In this document: positions 1 through 10,795 of the stretch, one piece after another | Position numbering within the stretch: the stretch's first letter is position 1 | How the letters are laid out: every line of letters starts with the position of its first letter | Origin: Labia minor | Lineage: Eukaryota > Arthropoda > Insecta > Dermaptera > Spongiphoridae | NCBI GenBank assembly: GCA_963082975.1 | Contig: OY720344.1 | Location: 69,778,546 to 69,842,545 of the forward strand | Length of the DNA stretch: 64,000 nucleotides | Direction of reading: 5' to 3' | Program-made: the position numbers and the translations under genes | The notes under the pieces: generated by a model | Told to the model about the DNA's origin: nothing | Database searches by the model: none | What the model saw: the letters and a program-made list of their open reading frames with translations, nothing else

Positions 1-240
1 GGCGGTCGGTTCGACACGTTTTTCCTTTTTCAACGCTTCTAGACAACTGTTTTCTTAGCACCAGTATGTACACTTGCTCTCTGTTTTGATGCCTCTCATT
101 GGCCAAATAATGGTGGTGTCATCCCTTATTTGAGCCAATGACTTGGCTTGTCACATTTTCCGTTATATTAATATCCAACGGATGTCGTGAATGGAAAGTT
201 TCCATGCCACGGTGGCTTAAAACAAAGGGAGGCCGTTACA
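1..240 (-). repeat. 3' LTR of a Ty3/gypsy-type element (cut by window edge)
   Basis: On the minus strand a purine tract is followed directly by TGTAACGG, the expected TG start of an LTR, and the sequence then runs off the left edge of the window. It contains CCAAT-type boxes in both orientations (ATTGGCTCAAATAAG, GGCCAATGAG) and an AT-rich TATA-like stretch, as expected of a U3 promoter region. The upstream integrase remnant on the same strand (304 onward) supports the assignment. The second LTR is not in the window, so the LTR length cannot be given. Confidence 0.6.
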
Positions 241-250
241 CTCCCCCTCT
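241..250 (-). other. Polypurine tract of the gypsy-type element
   Basis: AGAGGGGGAG on the minus strand lies immediately before the TG of the LTR and about 50 bases after the pol stop codon. This is the plus-strand priming site expected of LTR retrotransposons. Confidence 0.6.
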
Positions 251-303
251 GACTCAGGTGATACGCCCTCGTACCTGGCGCCAGAACTAGAAAAAAACTT
301 TCT

Positions 304-931
304 TTATTCCGGTTTCGGTTTCTTGGGCCGACCCCTTTTACGAAGCGTTCTAACAGGTTCCGTATCTTTGCTCTCACAGGGAGTCAGTGTTGAGACGTGG
401 AATTTTCCTAACGGTCTCTCTTGATTTCCGATATAGGATACTGGTGAGTTCCTTTCTTTTATGATATAGGGTCCATCCCGCTTGGGTGCAAATTTTGCGG
501 TAATACCCTTTTTCGAATTACTAAGTTGGTGTGTGCTTACCCACACCTTGTCACCGACATTAAATACAGGTGACTCCTTTCTACCCTTGTCATAATATTT
601 TTTGTTTTTATCCTGTCTTCCCTCGATTCGGTCCTTGATATATTTAATGTTATTCGTGAATCTTTTCAGATATGGAGTTATTTCTGGAACGAAACTGTCG
701 TTCATTATTGTTTCACGAATATCATTTTTTATATCCGAAGGGGTTCTAAGCTCCCGTCCAAATTGTAGATAGGAGGCAGTATGTCCGGTGGACTCATTTT
801 TCGTCGTGTTCATGGCGAATCTGATTATGGGCAGTTTCTCATCCCATAAGTTGTGTCTTTAGACTGGTAAAAGTTTGCTGTTCCTCGTCATCCCACTTCC
901 AGGTGACATTCTTTTTACTTATACGGGTTAA
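304..931 (-). pseudogene. Ty3/gypsy pol remnant: RT tail fused by deletion to integrase C-terminus
   Basis: The longest open part (304-813) encodes the end of an integrase: a GREL segment, a basic linker, then the SH3-like C-terminal domain with VGDKVWV and FAPKRDGPYII, and a basic RGRPKKPK tail. The frame continues upstream through NLWDEKLPIIRFA to about 855. Beyond that, in another frame (842-931), lies a different pol region: LTRISKKNVTW followed by DDEEQQTFTSLK, which is the segment linking reverse transcriptase to RNase H. The RNase H domain and the integrase zinc-binding and catalytic domains are therefore missing, and the two parts meet in different frames near 840-855. The element is dead. 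Its LTR sequence differs from the gag-only element at 16448, so the two are separate families. Confidence 0.75.
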
Positions 932-1013
932 ATAACGTCATTATAAATGCAAGGTTGCATTTATGAGTGCATGTAACTTGTATATTGTATATAAATCTCT
1001 ATTGTCGTGATAT

Positions 1014-2113
1014 GCATTTCACGCAGAGGAACTTCATCTCGCAATTGATAGCGGTAAGGCCGATCCGCTGGCAGTTGTAACACTGCGTTTCTTTCTGTTT
1101 TAAGTGTCCCAAGGCACTTTTTGGTAGCATATGTGACATATCTTCTTTAGTGAAGATATGCCACGGTCTGCAGCCACTTGAATATTGATTAAGGGTAGCG
1201 TTCTACCCTCGATTTGTGTTTTTGGAATCTTGTTATTTTTAATATCTTGATTCCTTTCTCCGTGAGATCATTTTTTATTTCTTGGAATTAATAATTCTTA
1301 TGGCTTTTTGCCTGGTAGATAATGGGCATGCATGTACCCTGAAACTATTATTAGTCTTAGGAACAAAACCAATGGCGTTCGGCTCAGTGGACTGGACTTT
1401 GGATTAGGGTGAGCTCTCCAGAACGAAGAGATGTTCACAGGTCAACGTCCAAAGCAAGACTTTTTTTTTTGTTTAAAATGTGTTTATTGAGCCAGAAAGA
1501 ATGCAATAGATATTTACAAAGTATAGATTATACCTAAACACATATGGGATATACAATTTAATAAGATATAAAAATTTATAACAAAATTATTTAATATGGC
1601 ACATTCGTTATTAAACGAAATTATACAAAAAAATGTACTTAGAAGCTGAAATTATTATTATTTTGAAAATCGCTTTATTTGATTTGGTTATTTTACGAAT
1701 AGCAAATTTATCAGATATTTTCTTAATAACACTTTGGAGGTATCATTATGAAAGAAATTTATAGGAGGGAGATGGACATGACAACTGTTTCTTTTTTGTT
1801 TTTGTTCTTGCTCTGGAGTATTGGATGTTGAAGGCTTTGTGATTGTTTCGAAATTCTTCACCTTTTTTGTTGATATATCTTGTTTTTCTTTGTTGCTTCT
1901 TTTTTTAGAAACAACGGGGGTCCATTGATCAATCTCCATTTGTTGATTCGGAGATGAATCCTGTGTCGGTGTAGTAATTTGTTGGTTCCTTCTTTTTGAG
2001 ATACTAGACACTTTACTAGCGTCTCGAGTTCTTCAATTTTTTTCTTTAGTGGTGCATTTTCCTCTAATAATTAGTCCACACGCTTAGTGGCTTTAGGTTT
2101 TGAAGATGCCATT
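1014..2113 (-). pseudogene. Non-LTR retrotransposon ORF1 (Gag-like, PRE_C2HC) remnant
   Basis: Read on the minus strand, pieces of a Jockey-like ORF1 occur in the right order but in shifting frames. A start MASSKPK at about 2113 is followed by a coiled-coil-like segment (LLEENAPLKKKIEELE) and a polar region (1688-2011) ending in VHLPPINFF. After a frameshift comes KKISDKFAIRKITKSNKAIFK. Further down are NDLTEKGIKILKITRFQK and LPLINIQVA, then a zinc-knuckle segment at 1014-1082 (QCYNCQ...INC...LCVKC) of the PRE_C2HC type. Stops, frameshifts and a probable AT-rich insertion at about 1480-1640 show it is inactive. No ORF2 (endonuclease and RT) of this family is visible downstream; the gypsy remnant abuts it. 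The assignment rests on motif order; the clade is inferred. Confidence 0.6.
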
Positions 2114-2188
2114 CTTCTGGTTTCTTTAATAATTCTAGCAGCTGTGATAGGCTGTTTCGAATTAATTAACTTGGATGCAAGTTGCCTA

Positions 2189-2905
2189 TTAGTAAGCCTT
2201 AAGCATTTGCTGTGCTGGGGCCCCTGCAAGTTGCTCCAAGTTACCTGGACAAGATAAACGCATGTGTAACTGACGTTGGAGTTTATCCCAAACATGCTCG
2301 ATAGGATTCATATCGGGTGAACAAGTGGGCCAGTTCATGCGCGTGATTCCTCGCTCCTGTAATTAAAGATTAACCACCTTGTCTCTATGAGGACGAGCAT
2401 TATCGTCAACAAGAATGAAGTTTTCCCCAATTTCTTGAGCCAAAGGAACAATAACAGGACTGAGGACTTTGTCCAGGTACGTTTGTGCGTTCACATGTTC
2501 ATTCCTGAACAATATCAGCTGGGTTTTCGATTACTCGATATCCCTGCCCAGACCATTATTGAACCTCCTCCAAAAGCTCGTACTGGCGCAGTCATACCAG
2601 CGTTAAATCGCTGGTTTTTCTCTCTCCACACTCTTGAACGATGATCATGATTTGGAGAACAAATTTCGATTCATCAGTAAATAAACAACTGTCCCAATCT
2701 TCATCAGCCCAACTAACATGTTCACAAGCCCATTGGAGTCCATGAGTGTATTGAGCTGTACCAGTTTTCTGGTATCGTGGCCATGCTTTGCCGATTACTG
2801 TGTGAGAGCAACCAAGCCTTTGGCCAACTTCACGTTGAAAATGACCTAACTCTAAAAAAGCCAAAACCCTACCAATTCTTCAGCAGTAAGTCTTCTTAAA
2901 GGCAT
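2189..2905 (-). pseudogene. Tc1/mariner-type transposase pseudogene (DD34E family)
   Basis: The minus strand begins MPLRRLTAEEL (start at 2905), then shifts frame into an HTH segment (GHFQREVGQRLGCSHTVIGKAW) typical of Tc1 N-termini. The first catalytic aspartate is in LFTDESKF, the second in VDDNARPHRDKVV, and the glutamate in SPDMNPIEHVWDKL, so the whole DDE triad is recognisable. Part of the DNA-binding region before the first Asp is missing or shortened. One nonsense codon falls after KVVNL and at least one frameshift lies near the N-terminus. The reading ends LKAY with two consecutive stops at 2186-2191. No terminal inverted repeats were identified. It lies just upstream of, and in the same orientation as, the ORF1 remnant. 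Confidence 0.8.
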
Positions 2906-3063
2906 TTTTTCAAGCTGTCTAGTACTTTGGCTAAACAAAAACTAATGCTAATGTCTTCCAATTTCATTAAAATGACTTTGTAATCTTTAATCTTTGCTAT
3001 CTTTAATTGTAATTGCCGAGATAGCGTAGAAAAAGAAAAAGTATTGTTACAATCATTATAATA

Positions 3064-3165
3064 ATAAGCGAGGTTGCACTCGGGAAACCTCTGTTATCTG
3101 TTAGTAAAGGAGCTTATTGTGTCAAAATTATTATCAAAGGAGATAAAAGTTAAAATATATAAAAC
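3064..3165 (+). repeat. RTE LINE ORF2 fragment
   Basis: Plus-strand translation gives VKELIVSKLLSKEIKVKIYK, matching the region just before the C-terminal part of RTE-type ORF2. The same segment is found at 34547-34660, with about 80% visible identity. Confidence 0.55.
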
Positions 3166-3315
3166 AATTATTATTTTATCTTCATTGTTGGAAATGAATT
3201 GACTTCTTCAGTGAGCCAATTGAGGCTCTGAATGAACAACATAGAGTATTATATAAATTTTTAAAAATCAATTTCTAAGGTTATCAAATAGATATTGTTT
3301 TAATATATATCCTAT

Positions 3316-3395
3316 GTTCAAATAGAGGTATATAAGAATATTGTGATGTAATTTCATGGTTCAGTCAATTGAGTCTCAAAATTTTTCGGCCAGGA
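3316..3395 (-). repeat. Helitron family-2 5'-region fragment
   Basis: The sequence containing AATAGAGGTAT and AAGAATATTGTGAT resembles 35335-35420, the subterminal part of an inverted Helitron copy, and the reverse complement of the region near 20800-20860. Confidence 0.45.
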
Positions 3396-4525
3396 GCTGC
3401 GCTAGTTTTTGTCTTCACTTGTCCTTTTTTTTTTGGTAAATATGATTTCAAGATACCTTCTATATTTTACACCTTTTATCGTATCCTTGTTGATTATTTT
3501 GAGTTTTACATTTAAGATTTTCATCTTCAGCAATGATTATTTGGTTGTCTATGAAGAATAATGTAAAAAGAAAATGTGTTATCTCCTATTCGCAATCGTA
3601 TATAGTTGAATGTTTTTTTACCAATTTCACAAGTGTTTCTAAATATATAAATAGTTTGAAAAAAGTTTTGAAGATGCTGGAGACTCTCTATAATGTATGA
3701 TTTTTAAAAAATTATTTTCTAACTTTTTATTCATGTGAATTGAATCCAAACAAACAAAGTTAAATAAAATATGATAATAAATTTTATTTAATTTGAAAAT
3801 ATTAATTAAAAAATGCATTTACTATAAAATTTTTAACTTTTACATTTTTATTTTCTTCTTTTAATGAATTAATTTATTTTTATTAATAGAATATGTATAT
3901 TCATTAATTTCTGATAAGTAATTTTGTTATTATTTTTCAATATTTAATTATTGATTGAAATTAACAATATAACGATGTAATTTGTATTTTTTTTAATAAC
4001 TCCCCTAATAGTGCTTTCAGATGGACGATTTTTAATTTTCTAAAAATACTTTTCACAGAACGATGCTATTCAAAATATAATTCGATAATTTGAACGTATT
4101 GTTGTTGTATAGTGTATGAAGCTATTTTTATAAATGTCATACATTACACATCTTAAATGTCAAAATTCCAAGAAAAATTCAGAGCGCCATCTTTATTTTA
4201 TTTTTTCTTAAAAATTGTGCAATTTGAAAGACCTGATATTTCATCATTTAAATTTCTAGTTCTTTTTTTTAAATTAATTATTTCCATATTGTTTTTCATT
4301 AATATTTTAAATAAATTATTAAAATATAAATAATAAAATATATATGGTATCTATGGAATCGATACTTTTCCAAGGTATTACACGTCATATAACAATACAC
4401 TAATCTTTAACAATAAACACCATTATTGAAAATGTTAAAATATAATTGCATTATTTTGAAATGAATATTTAACACCAACAATATTAATTAAACTAACATA
4501 AATATTTGATATGGAACTAATTAAA

Positions 4526-4776
4526 AACCTCTGACTTTGTACGTTCTACACAAGGACAACGCCTATCAAGCCGGTTATATCAATGAGGTGTCCTATGATC
4601 TGTAGAACGGGTCCTCCCTACCTTTATCTTGATTTTCTTGATCAGAGGCGCTATCAATGTTGTTCCCGGAGGCTGGGTTGACTCCGTTCCATAGACCCCA
4701 GCTAGGGAAATTCCCTTGCCAGGCCCGGGACTTGAACCCGGGACAATGTGAATGTGAGGTCAATGGCGCCTTCGGC
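4526..4776 (-). mobile_element. tRNA-derived SINE with 10-bp target-site duplication
   Basis: A GC-richer 251-bp block is flanked by the perfect direct repeat ACTAATTAAA (4516-4525 and 4777-4786). On the minus strand it starts GCCGAAGGCGCC and has a pol III B-box-like GGTTCAAGTCC set in a perfect tRNA T-arm (stem CCCGG/CCGGG around GTTCAAGT, 4724-4743). It ends in a short T run. A clear A box is not obvious, so the head is a diverged tRNA. The TSD indicates LINE-mediated insertion; no LINE partner was identified. Confidence 0.65.
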
Positions 4777-5528
4777 ACTAATTAAACTAATATAAAAATT
4801 AATAAATATCTTTGATTTGTAAAATAAACTATGCTCAATATATGTTAGTTATGATTATTTTATTTTCTAATATTTCCTAACTTGTAATTATTTAATTCAA
4901 AGAGCTCTTTTCAGGTGACAAATGTTAAACGTCCCATACATCTTCAGTTTAAGTGCTCAGTTTATTATATGTAAAGTCATGTCTGAGCGATAAACTGAAT
5001 AAACTGTGCAGTTTTGTACTTACATCACTCAGTTCTCAGTCCCTCAGCTTGTGGACCCTGTTTTGCTCCGTTAAACTGCACAGTTGATCGTTCAGTTCTG
5101 ACAGTTTCATCTCAGTTTTTGCAATAACTTCATCAAAACATTATTTATTCTCTTCGAAATTATAGAAAAATTAATTATTCAAAAAGATGATGAGCTAATG
5201 ATTTTGGAGGAAACTTCCGAAACAAATAACTCTAAGCTATCTTTAGAAGGAATATGCGATGATAAAGATTTAAGTTCATATTTAAGATTTATAATGAGTA
5301 GTAATAATTCAATACAATAAAATACATTGAAACAAAGGTTTTAAACAGATTTTTTTTAATATATTAAGAAAATATTTAAAAAAAAAACAAAATAAAGGCA
5401 ATAAAAATTGCAACTTCGCTCATTATATTGATACAAATATTAACTACAAGCAGGCCCGGCCCTAGGGCAAGGCGAGCGAGGCAACCGCCTTGGGCCCCGC
5501 ACTTTAGGGGCCCCGCGCAGCTGACTAA

Positions 5529-5895
5529 TCTTATCTTATTATGCTAGCTAAAATTGTATATATATATCTATCTATCTATAGCCATTGGTTCTCAAAAACC
5601 GCTCTAACGATTTTTTTCAAATTCACACTAGATATAGTATTTATAAAGAAAAATTAAGTTTTATTGATCATATCTCTTGAAACATACAGCTTCATTATTA
5701 ATTTCTTAATTAAAAATTATATATGAGTGACGTCATCAATTTTACTCCCGCCTTTTTTTAAAGGATATTGTATTAATATTTTTTTTATATTTAAAATATT
5801 TTAAAATAAAATAAATTTCGAAATAAAATTAAAAATATTTATTTTTAATAAAATATATATATATATATATATTTATTAATCTCTCTCAAAAAAAG
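5529..5895 (+). repeat. Helitron family-3 5' segment nested in the hAT 5' region
   Basis: It starts TCTTATCTTATTATGCTAGC after an A, followed by the CTCAAAAACCGCTCTAACG segment common near Helitron 5' ends, and continues to about 5895. The same sequence is present at 40092-40560 with over 85% visible identity. No Helitron 3' end is seen here, so it is a truncated insertion into the hAT, or a shared internal segment. Confidence 0.5.
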
Positions 5896-6160
5896 GTACT
5901 ATTTTTAAAAGTGTGAAATGTGAAATAAATGAAAAGTTATGTTACATTACAACGGTTACATTTCTTAGTGTTTTCTATGCCTCTATGGAAATTGGTATCT
6001 ATGGAATTCACTTTAACTCACTTTCTATGCATCATAACATTGCGTCATTGCCTTCTTCTCAGCGTCTGCCATCAAATTTTTTTATTTTTAAAATCTTATA
6101 AATTTTAATTTTAAACCGAAAATTTAGTTATTATTTATTTTTGCTTGATTCTGTGGGGAT

Positions 6161-8739
6161 ATGCCACCAAAACGAGATCGAGATTTTGGCAGGAAATATA
6201 AAAGCGGTAGTGAAAAGAAAAAGCAAAAAAAATCACAAGAAAGACAAATCAAAGCATTAACAGGCTCTCTCGACAAATTTCTTGTACAACGAGAGGAAAA
6301 TTCAACATCATCTGAAGAAGATTACGACACCATCGTCGCCACGACTTCGACTTCTGTCAAGAACACCGTCACTGACTGCGATGATGAGAGTGACAGTTGT
6401 GATGTTGATCATATTGATATTGCTTATCGTGATACCGAACTTACAGAACCCGGAGAACCGTCCATTCAGTCAAGTGAGTCAACAGATATCGAAACACGTA
6501 GAAATGAAGATTGGGCAGGTATGATTAATCTTAATGATCCAGCAACTTGGGAAGAACATTTGAATGCAGACACTCGTGCATTAATTGTTTGCAAGGGGCC
6601 AAAAGAAATTGAAGAAATAGACTTTCCAGCAGATGTGAATAAACGCAAATTTTCGAAAGCCTATTGCAAAAGACACATGCCAAATGGAGAAATTGTACAC
6701 AGAAAATGGCTTGTTTATTCAGTATCGAAGGACAGAATATTTTGTTTCTGTTGCAAACTTTTTAGCAGCATTTTGTCTGCTCTAGGATCCGAAGGATTCT
6801 GCGACTGGAAAAATGCCAGTGTGCGACTGTCTGAACATGAGAAATCAAAAGGGCATATAACTTCCACTTTGCAATGGTTTGAGCTTCAAAACCGGCTAGC
6901 AAAACAATGTACAATTGACAAACAAAACCAAAAATTGATAAACAGTGAAAAAGTTCGTTGGCATAGTGTGTTTCAAAGGCTAATGGCTATTGTTCAATTT
7001 CTTGCTGAGCACAACATGGCTTTTTGCAGTTCAGTTGACAAACTACACCATGCTCATAATGGAAACTTTTTGGGTCTTGTGGAATTTCTGGCTAAATTTG
7101 ATCCAGTCATGCAGGAACATATACGAAGAATTCAAAATGATGAAATTCACGATCACTACTTGGGAAAGCGAATTCAAAACGAGCTCATTTCTTTGATGGG
7201 AAACAAGGTAAGGGAAACCATTATAGAGAGAGTAAAATCAGCAAAGTACTTTTCAGTAATACTTGATGGCACACCGGACCAGAGTCACCAAGAACAGATG
7301 TCATTGACAATTCGATATGTAAACACAGCAACAGATGAACAGTCAGATGTTTCCGAAGTAATTCAGGAGCACTTCATAAATTTTCTAGAAGTAGAAGAAT
7401 CTACTGGAAAATACCTGCTTGATACTTTACTGTTGGAATTGAAAAGATTGGGTTTAGATGTTTCAGATATACGTGGCTAAGACTATGATAACGGTGCAAA
7501 TATGAAAGGCCATAAGTCAGGTGTACAGGCTCGTCTTCTACAACTTAATCCTAGAGCATTTTTTACCCCTTGTGCTTGTCACAGCTACAACTTGCTGCTA
7601 TGCGATATGGCGAAAACTTGCCCTGATGCAATGACGTTTTTTGGTGTAATTCAACAAATATATGTCTTATTTTCTGCATCAACAAAGCGATGGGCTATCT
7701 TCTTGAAGTATGTTCGAAATATTTCAGTCAAACCACTTTGTGAAACACGATGGGAAAGTCGTGTTGAGAGTGTAAAGGCAGTGCGATATCAAGCAGGCGA
7801 AATCTATGATGCACTGTTCGAAGTTTCAGAACAAACTAATGATCCAAAAGCTCGAAGTGAAGCAGAGTCACTGTGCAAAGAACTTAAGAACTTCAATTTC
7901 ATTGTTGCAAGCGTGTTTTGGTATGATATATTGTTCCAGTTTAATCATATCAGCAAAGAATTACAAAACATCTCAACCGATCTAGCAACTGCCATTAACA
8001 GCATGGAAAAACTTGTGAATGGTTGAGATCATACAGAGAGGACGGGTTTGAAACAGCAATAACAACTGCAAAAGAAATTGCCAGGGAATTAGAAATAGAA
8101 CCAGTTTTCAAAGAGACGAGAGTTCGCAAAAGAAAAAAACAATTTACATATGAAGGTGACGATGAAGGATTTGTAGATGCAGAAAAGAAATTTCGCGTTA
8201 ATTATTTCAACCAGATCGTTGATATGGCACTCATGTCGATGGAAAAACGTTTTGAACAACTGCAAATGCATCACGCGACATTTGGATTTCTTTACAAATT
8301 TCGCGACTTACAAAACACTGATCTACTGAACTGCAGTGTAAATCTGGAAAGAAAGCTCACACACGGTGAAACTAAGGATATTGATGGTTATATGCTTGCT
8401 GAGGAATTGCAATCATTGAGTTCTATAATCCTTGCAGCGACTTACAACGATCCTGTTAAGATTTTCCAATTTCTTACAATAAACAAGCGATACAATGACT
8501 TTCCTAATACTCACATTGCACTTCGCATATTGCTGACTGTTCCTATCACTGTTGCTTCTGGTGAAAGAAGCTTTTCTAAGCTAAAACTTATCAAAACCTA
8601 CATGCGATCAACGATGCTGCAAGAACGACTCACTAACTTGGCTATTTTATCAATTGAGAATGATGTTGCTAACGAACTTGATTATAATGAACTCATTGCA
8701 GATTTTGCATCCATCAAAGCTCGCAAGATTTGCTTTTGA
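6161..8739 (+). pseudogene. hAT transposase (ZMYM1/TTF-type), two inactivating lesions
   Basis: The protein starts MPPKRDRDFG with a basic N-terminus and an acidic, Ser-rich stretch. A TTF-type zinc finger follows (residues about 160-235, with HRKWLVYS and CFCCKLF), then the catalytic core with FSVILDG (first Asp), the CACHSYNLLL segment, and a C-terminal hAT dimerisation domain (TVASGERSFSKLKLIKTYMRS). The frame is broken twice. A TAA at 7478-7480 falls in the conserved RGxxYDN motif, where family members have Gln. A one-base frameshift at about 8019-8023 follows MEKLVN. The stop is at 8737-8739. The rest of the frame is open, so inactivation is recent. Such proteins are annotated as zinc finger MYM-type protein 1-like in many animal genomes. 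Confidence 0.88.
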
Positions 8740-9228
8740 TAACTGAGTCTGAGAAGTAAAACATTTCATTTTCATTATGATTAAATACTGTAAAAATACT
8801 TAAATAGGCCTACAGTTTATACATAGGACTCTAAGGACTGTTAAAGTCTGTCTGTTATAGTGAATGTTGTGTTTGACAATGTTTCAATAAATAACTCATT
8901 TAATTTCAACTTCAATTTCATATAATCATATTTCATATATGATTTTAAAGTATTTCCATTTCAAGCAATGAACTCTAAAATCTTGGCATTGGGGCCTATT
9001 TATGGCTTGCTGCCTAGGGCCCCGCAAAATCTAGGGCCGGGCCTGACTACAAGCACTCAAATTAAAAACACTATCATGAATCCCAGACTTTCAGTAAGTT
9101 TATTTTTGTTTTTATATAGTTCAAACTGCGCAGTTAAACTAAAAGTGTATGGGCCGCGCATTAGATAAGCTATTTTTGATAAACACGTAACTCAATAAAT
9201 ATCCTCTCTGTAACTATAGTATATCTAA

Positions 9229-9932
9229 CAGGTGGACTGAAAAGTTCGTAGGCTAGCATAGAAAAAATTTTGTTCAGTTTTTGTTTTTCACTTAACTGAA
9301 AATTCTACAATTATATTTACTTTACAACTATAAATGGTTGTTGATGATTAGATCAACTTAGATATAATGGGATATGTTGACCGATGGACTGTCAAAATTA
9401 AAAAGACCAACATATTCATTAGCGAGCAGTGTCACTTCAAAAAAAAATTTGAATTGGAGCTAGCAGCGCCTTCTTTTGATTCTTAAGGTAAACAAAATAC
9501 GGTTTCCAATCTGCCCCCCCCCTGGTTAGGGCTAACTAAAGAAAATATGGATTTGATACTAGTGGGGTCATGCCTACGAACCACGGACCATCCGTTATCA
9601 TACTTAGACACTCAATGTTATTTTTTGAAACCGCGTTTCGCGCTATCTGACGGGGTTACGAAACTAATTTAAAACTAATTCAAAACGTGCCTAATCCCGT
9701 TTTTTTTTTTTATTTAGAAGGAATATTGGGAATTAAAAAATTGTAGAATTTTCAGTTAAGTAAAAAATTATTTATTTGAGTATAAAACCAACATTTCTGA
9801 AAAAAGTATAATTGATTGCTGTTACGCCGTCAAAGCGGGCTAGGCACGGTTTGAATTAGTTTTAAATTAGTTTCGTAACCCCGTCAAGACTTGCACTTGA
9901 GTGTCCATGCCCGGACTTTTCAGCCCACCTAT
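9229..9932. mobile_element. Foldback MITE with long inverted repeats (mariner-like)
   Basis: Outer ends are inverted copies: AGGTGGACTGAAAAGTTCG on the left and, on the right, the reverse complement of AGGTGGGCTGAAAAGTCCG. Inside are further inverted pairs: TTAACTGAAAATTCTACAATT (9294-9314) against 9742-9762, and 9641-9690 (GACGGGGTTACGAAAC...) against 9838-9890. No coding capacity is seen. The TIR style suggests a mariner relative; TA duplication could not be confirmed. Confidence 0.65.
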
Positions 9933-10603
9933 AGTTGAACTAATGATAAGTACATGATGCTGCTCTCTATGAGGCATCTCTTAATACAGAAAACTGGTTT
10001 TATATTACTGTTCAACTGGATAATACTGCTACCTAGTGCATGATGCATGAAACTATTTTCTTTGTTAAATTTTAATTTGGAAAATATAAGTATTTTATTT
10101 TTATTTATAATGTAATTAGAGCATGTAAGATTTTTATCATCTTACTTTTATGTTTTAATCAAATAAATTAATACTTAATTTTATTTTATTTATTCTTAAT
10201 CAAATTCATATTTAATATGATTTTGTTCGGTATACAAATTATTTAGTCACTATATCCAGTAATTTCAATAATTTTAAAGTAATTTTTTTGGTTAATAATT
10301 TAATATTGACTATTAAAACATATTTTGTTCTTAAATATTTTTTTCTTGTTTCGAAAAATTTTAACTTATTATGTAAAATGAAATTTTATTGAATTGTGTG
10401 TTTTAATGAATGATTAAATTTTTTTTTCAAAATAAACAAAAACATATTTTAATTTTTACTTTGAATTTTAATTATTTTTTTATTATTATTATAATCATAT
10501 TATACCAAAATAAAATTTCCATGTTTTAATTTTCTTCTTTAACTAATAAATAAGTATTTTTTGATCTATTGATAGAAATAACTTGTATTGCTTTGTACCA
10601 GGG
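9933..10603. other. AT-rich spacer
   Basis: No coding region, tRNA or repeat with clear ends was recognised here. Confidence 0.5.
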
Positions 10604-10795
10604 AGGGGTCACGCAATGCTATTTCTTTGAACCAGCGTTTGGCGCTATTCATAGTGATGTATATTTGAACTAATTGAGAAAAAAAACGGCCTGGCACCAG
10701 GCACCATTTTTAAAATCCAATTTGAATGAATAAGAGAGCGGGAGAAATGAAAAAATTATGAAATTTTTCAGTTAAGTTAAAAATTATTTATTTAA
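10604..10795 (+). repeat. Diverged half copy of the foldback MITE
   Basis: GGGGTCACGCAATG, then the GCGTTTGGCGCTAT and TTTTTCAGTTAAG segments, line up in order with 9565-9775. The copy stops where the minisatellite begins, so the array appears to have grown within, or at the edge of, this element. Confidence 0.55.

Larger units (their letters stand above)
2906..4515. other. AT-rich spacer without genes
   Basis: I see no coding region. It contains one RTE LINE fragment and one Helitron fragment, listed separately; otherwise only AT-rich sequence with long A and T runs. Confidence 0.6.
5451..9045 (+). mobile_element. hAT DNA transposon, 3.6 kb, complete ends
   Basis: The element has perfect 15-bp terminal inverted repeats (CAGGCCCGGCCCTAG at 5451-5465; reverse complement at 9031-9045). 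It is flanked by an exact 8-bp target duplication ACTACAAG (5443-5450 and 9046-9053), the hallmark of hAT. It carries a transposase reading frame with only two visible lesions. A Helitron fragment lies in its 5' non-coding part. The intact ends suggest insertion that is not very old. Confidence 0.93.
4928..9155. mobile_element. Outer TIR element interrupted by the hAT insertion
   Basis: The left end (from 4928, CCCATACATCTTCAGTTTAA) matches the reverse complement of the right end (to about 9155, CCCATACACTTTTAGTTTAA) with a few mismatches, giving TIRs of at least 20 bp. Removing the hAT (5451-9045) would leave an element of about 630 bp. The left part contains a short open stretch (about 5160-5320, with IIQKDDELMILEE). 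No transposase family could be assigned and no clear TSD was seen. Confidence 0.4.
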
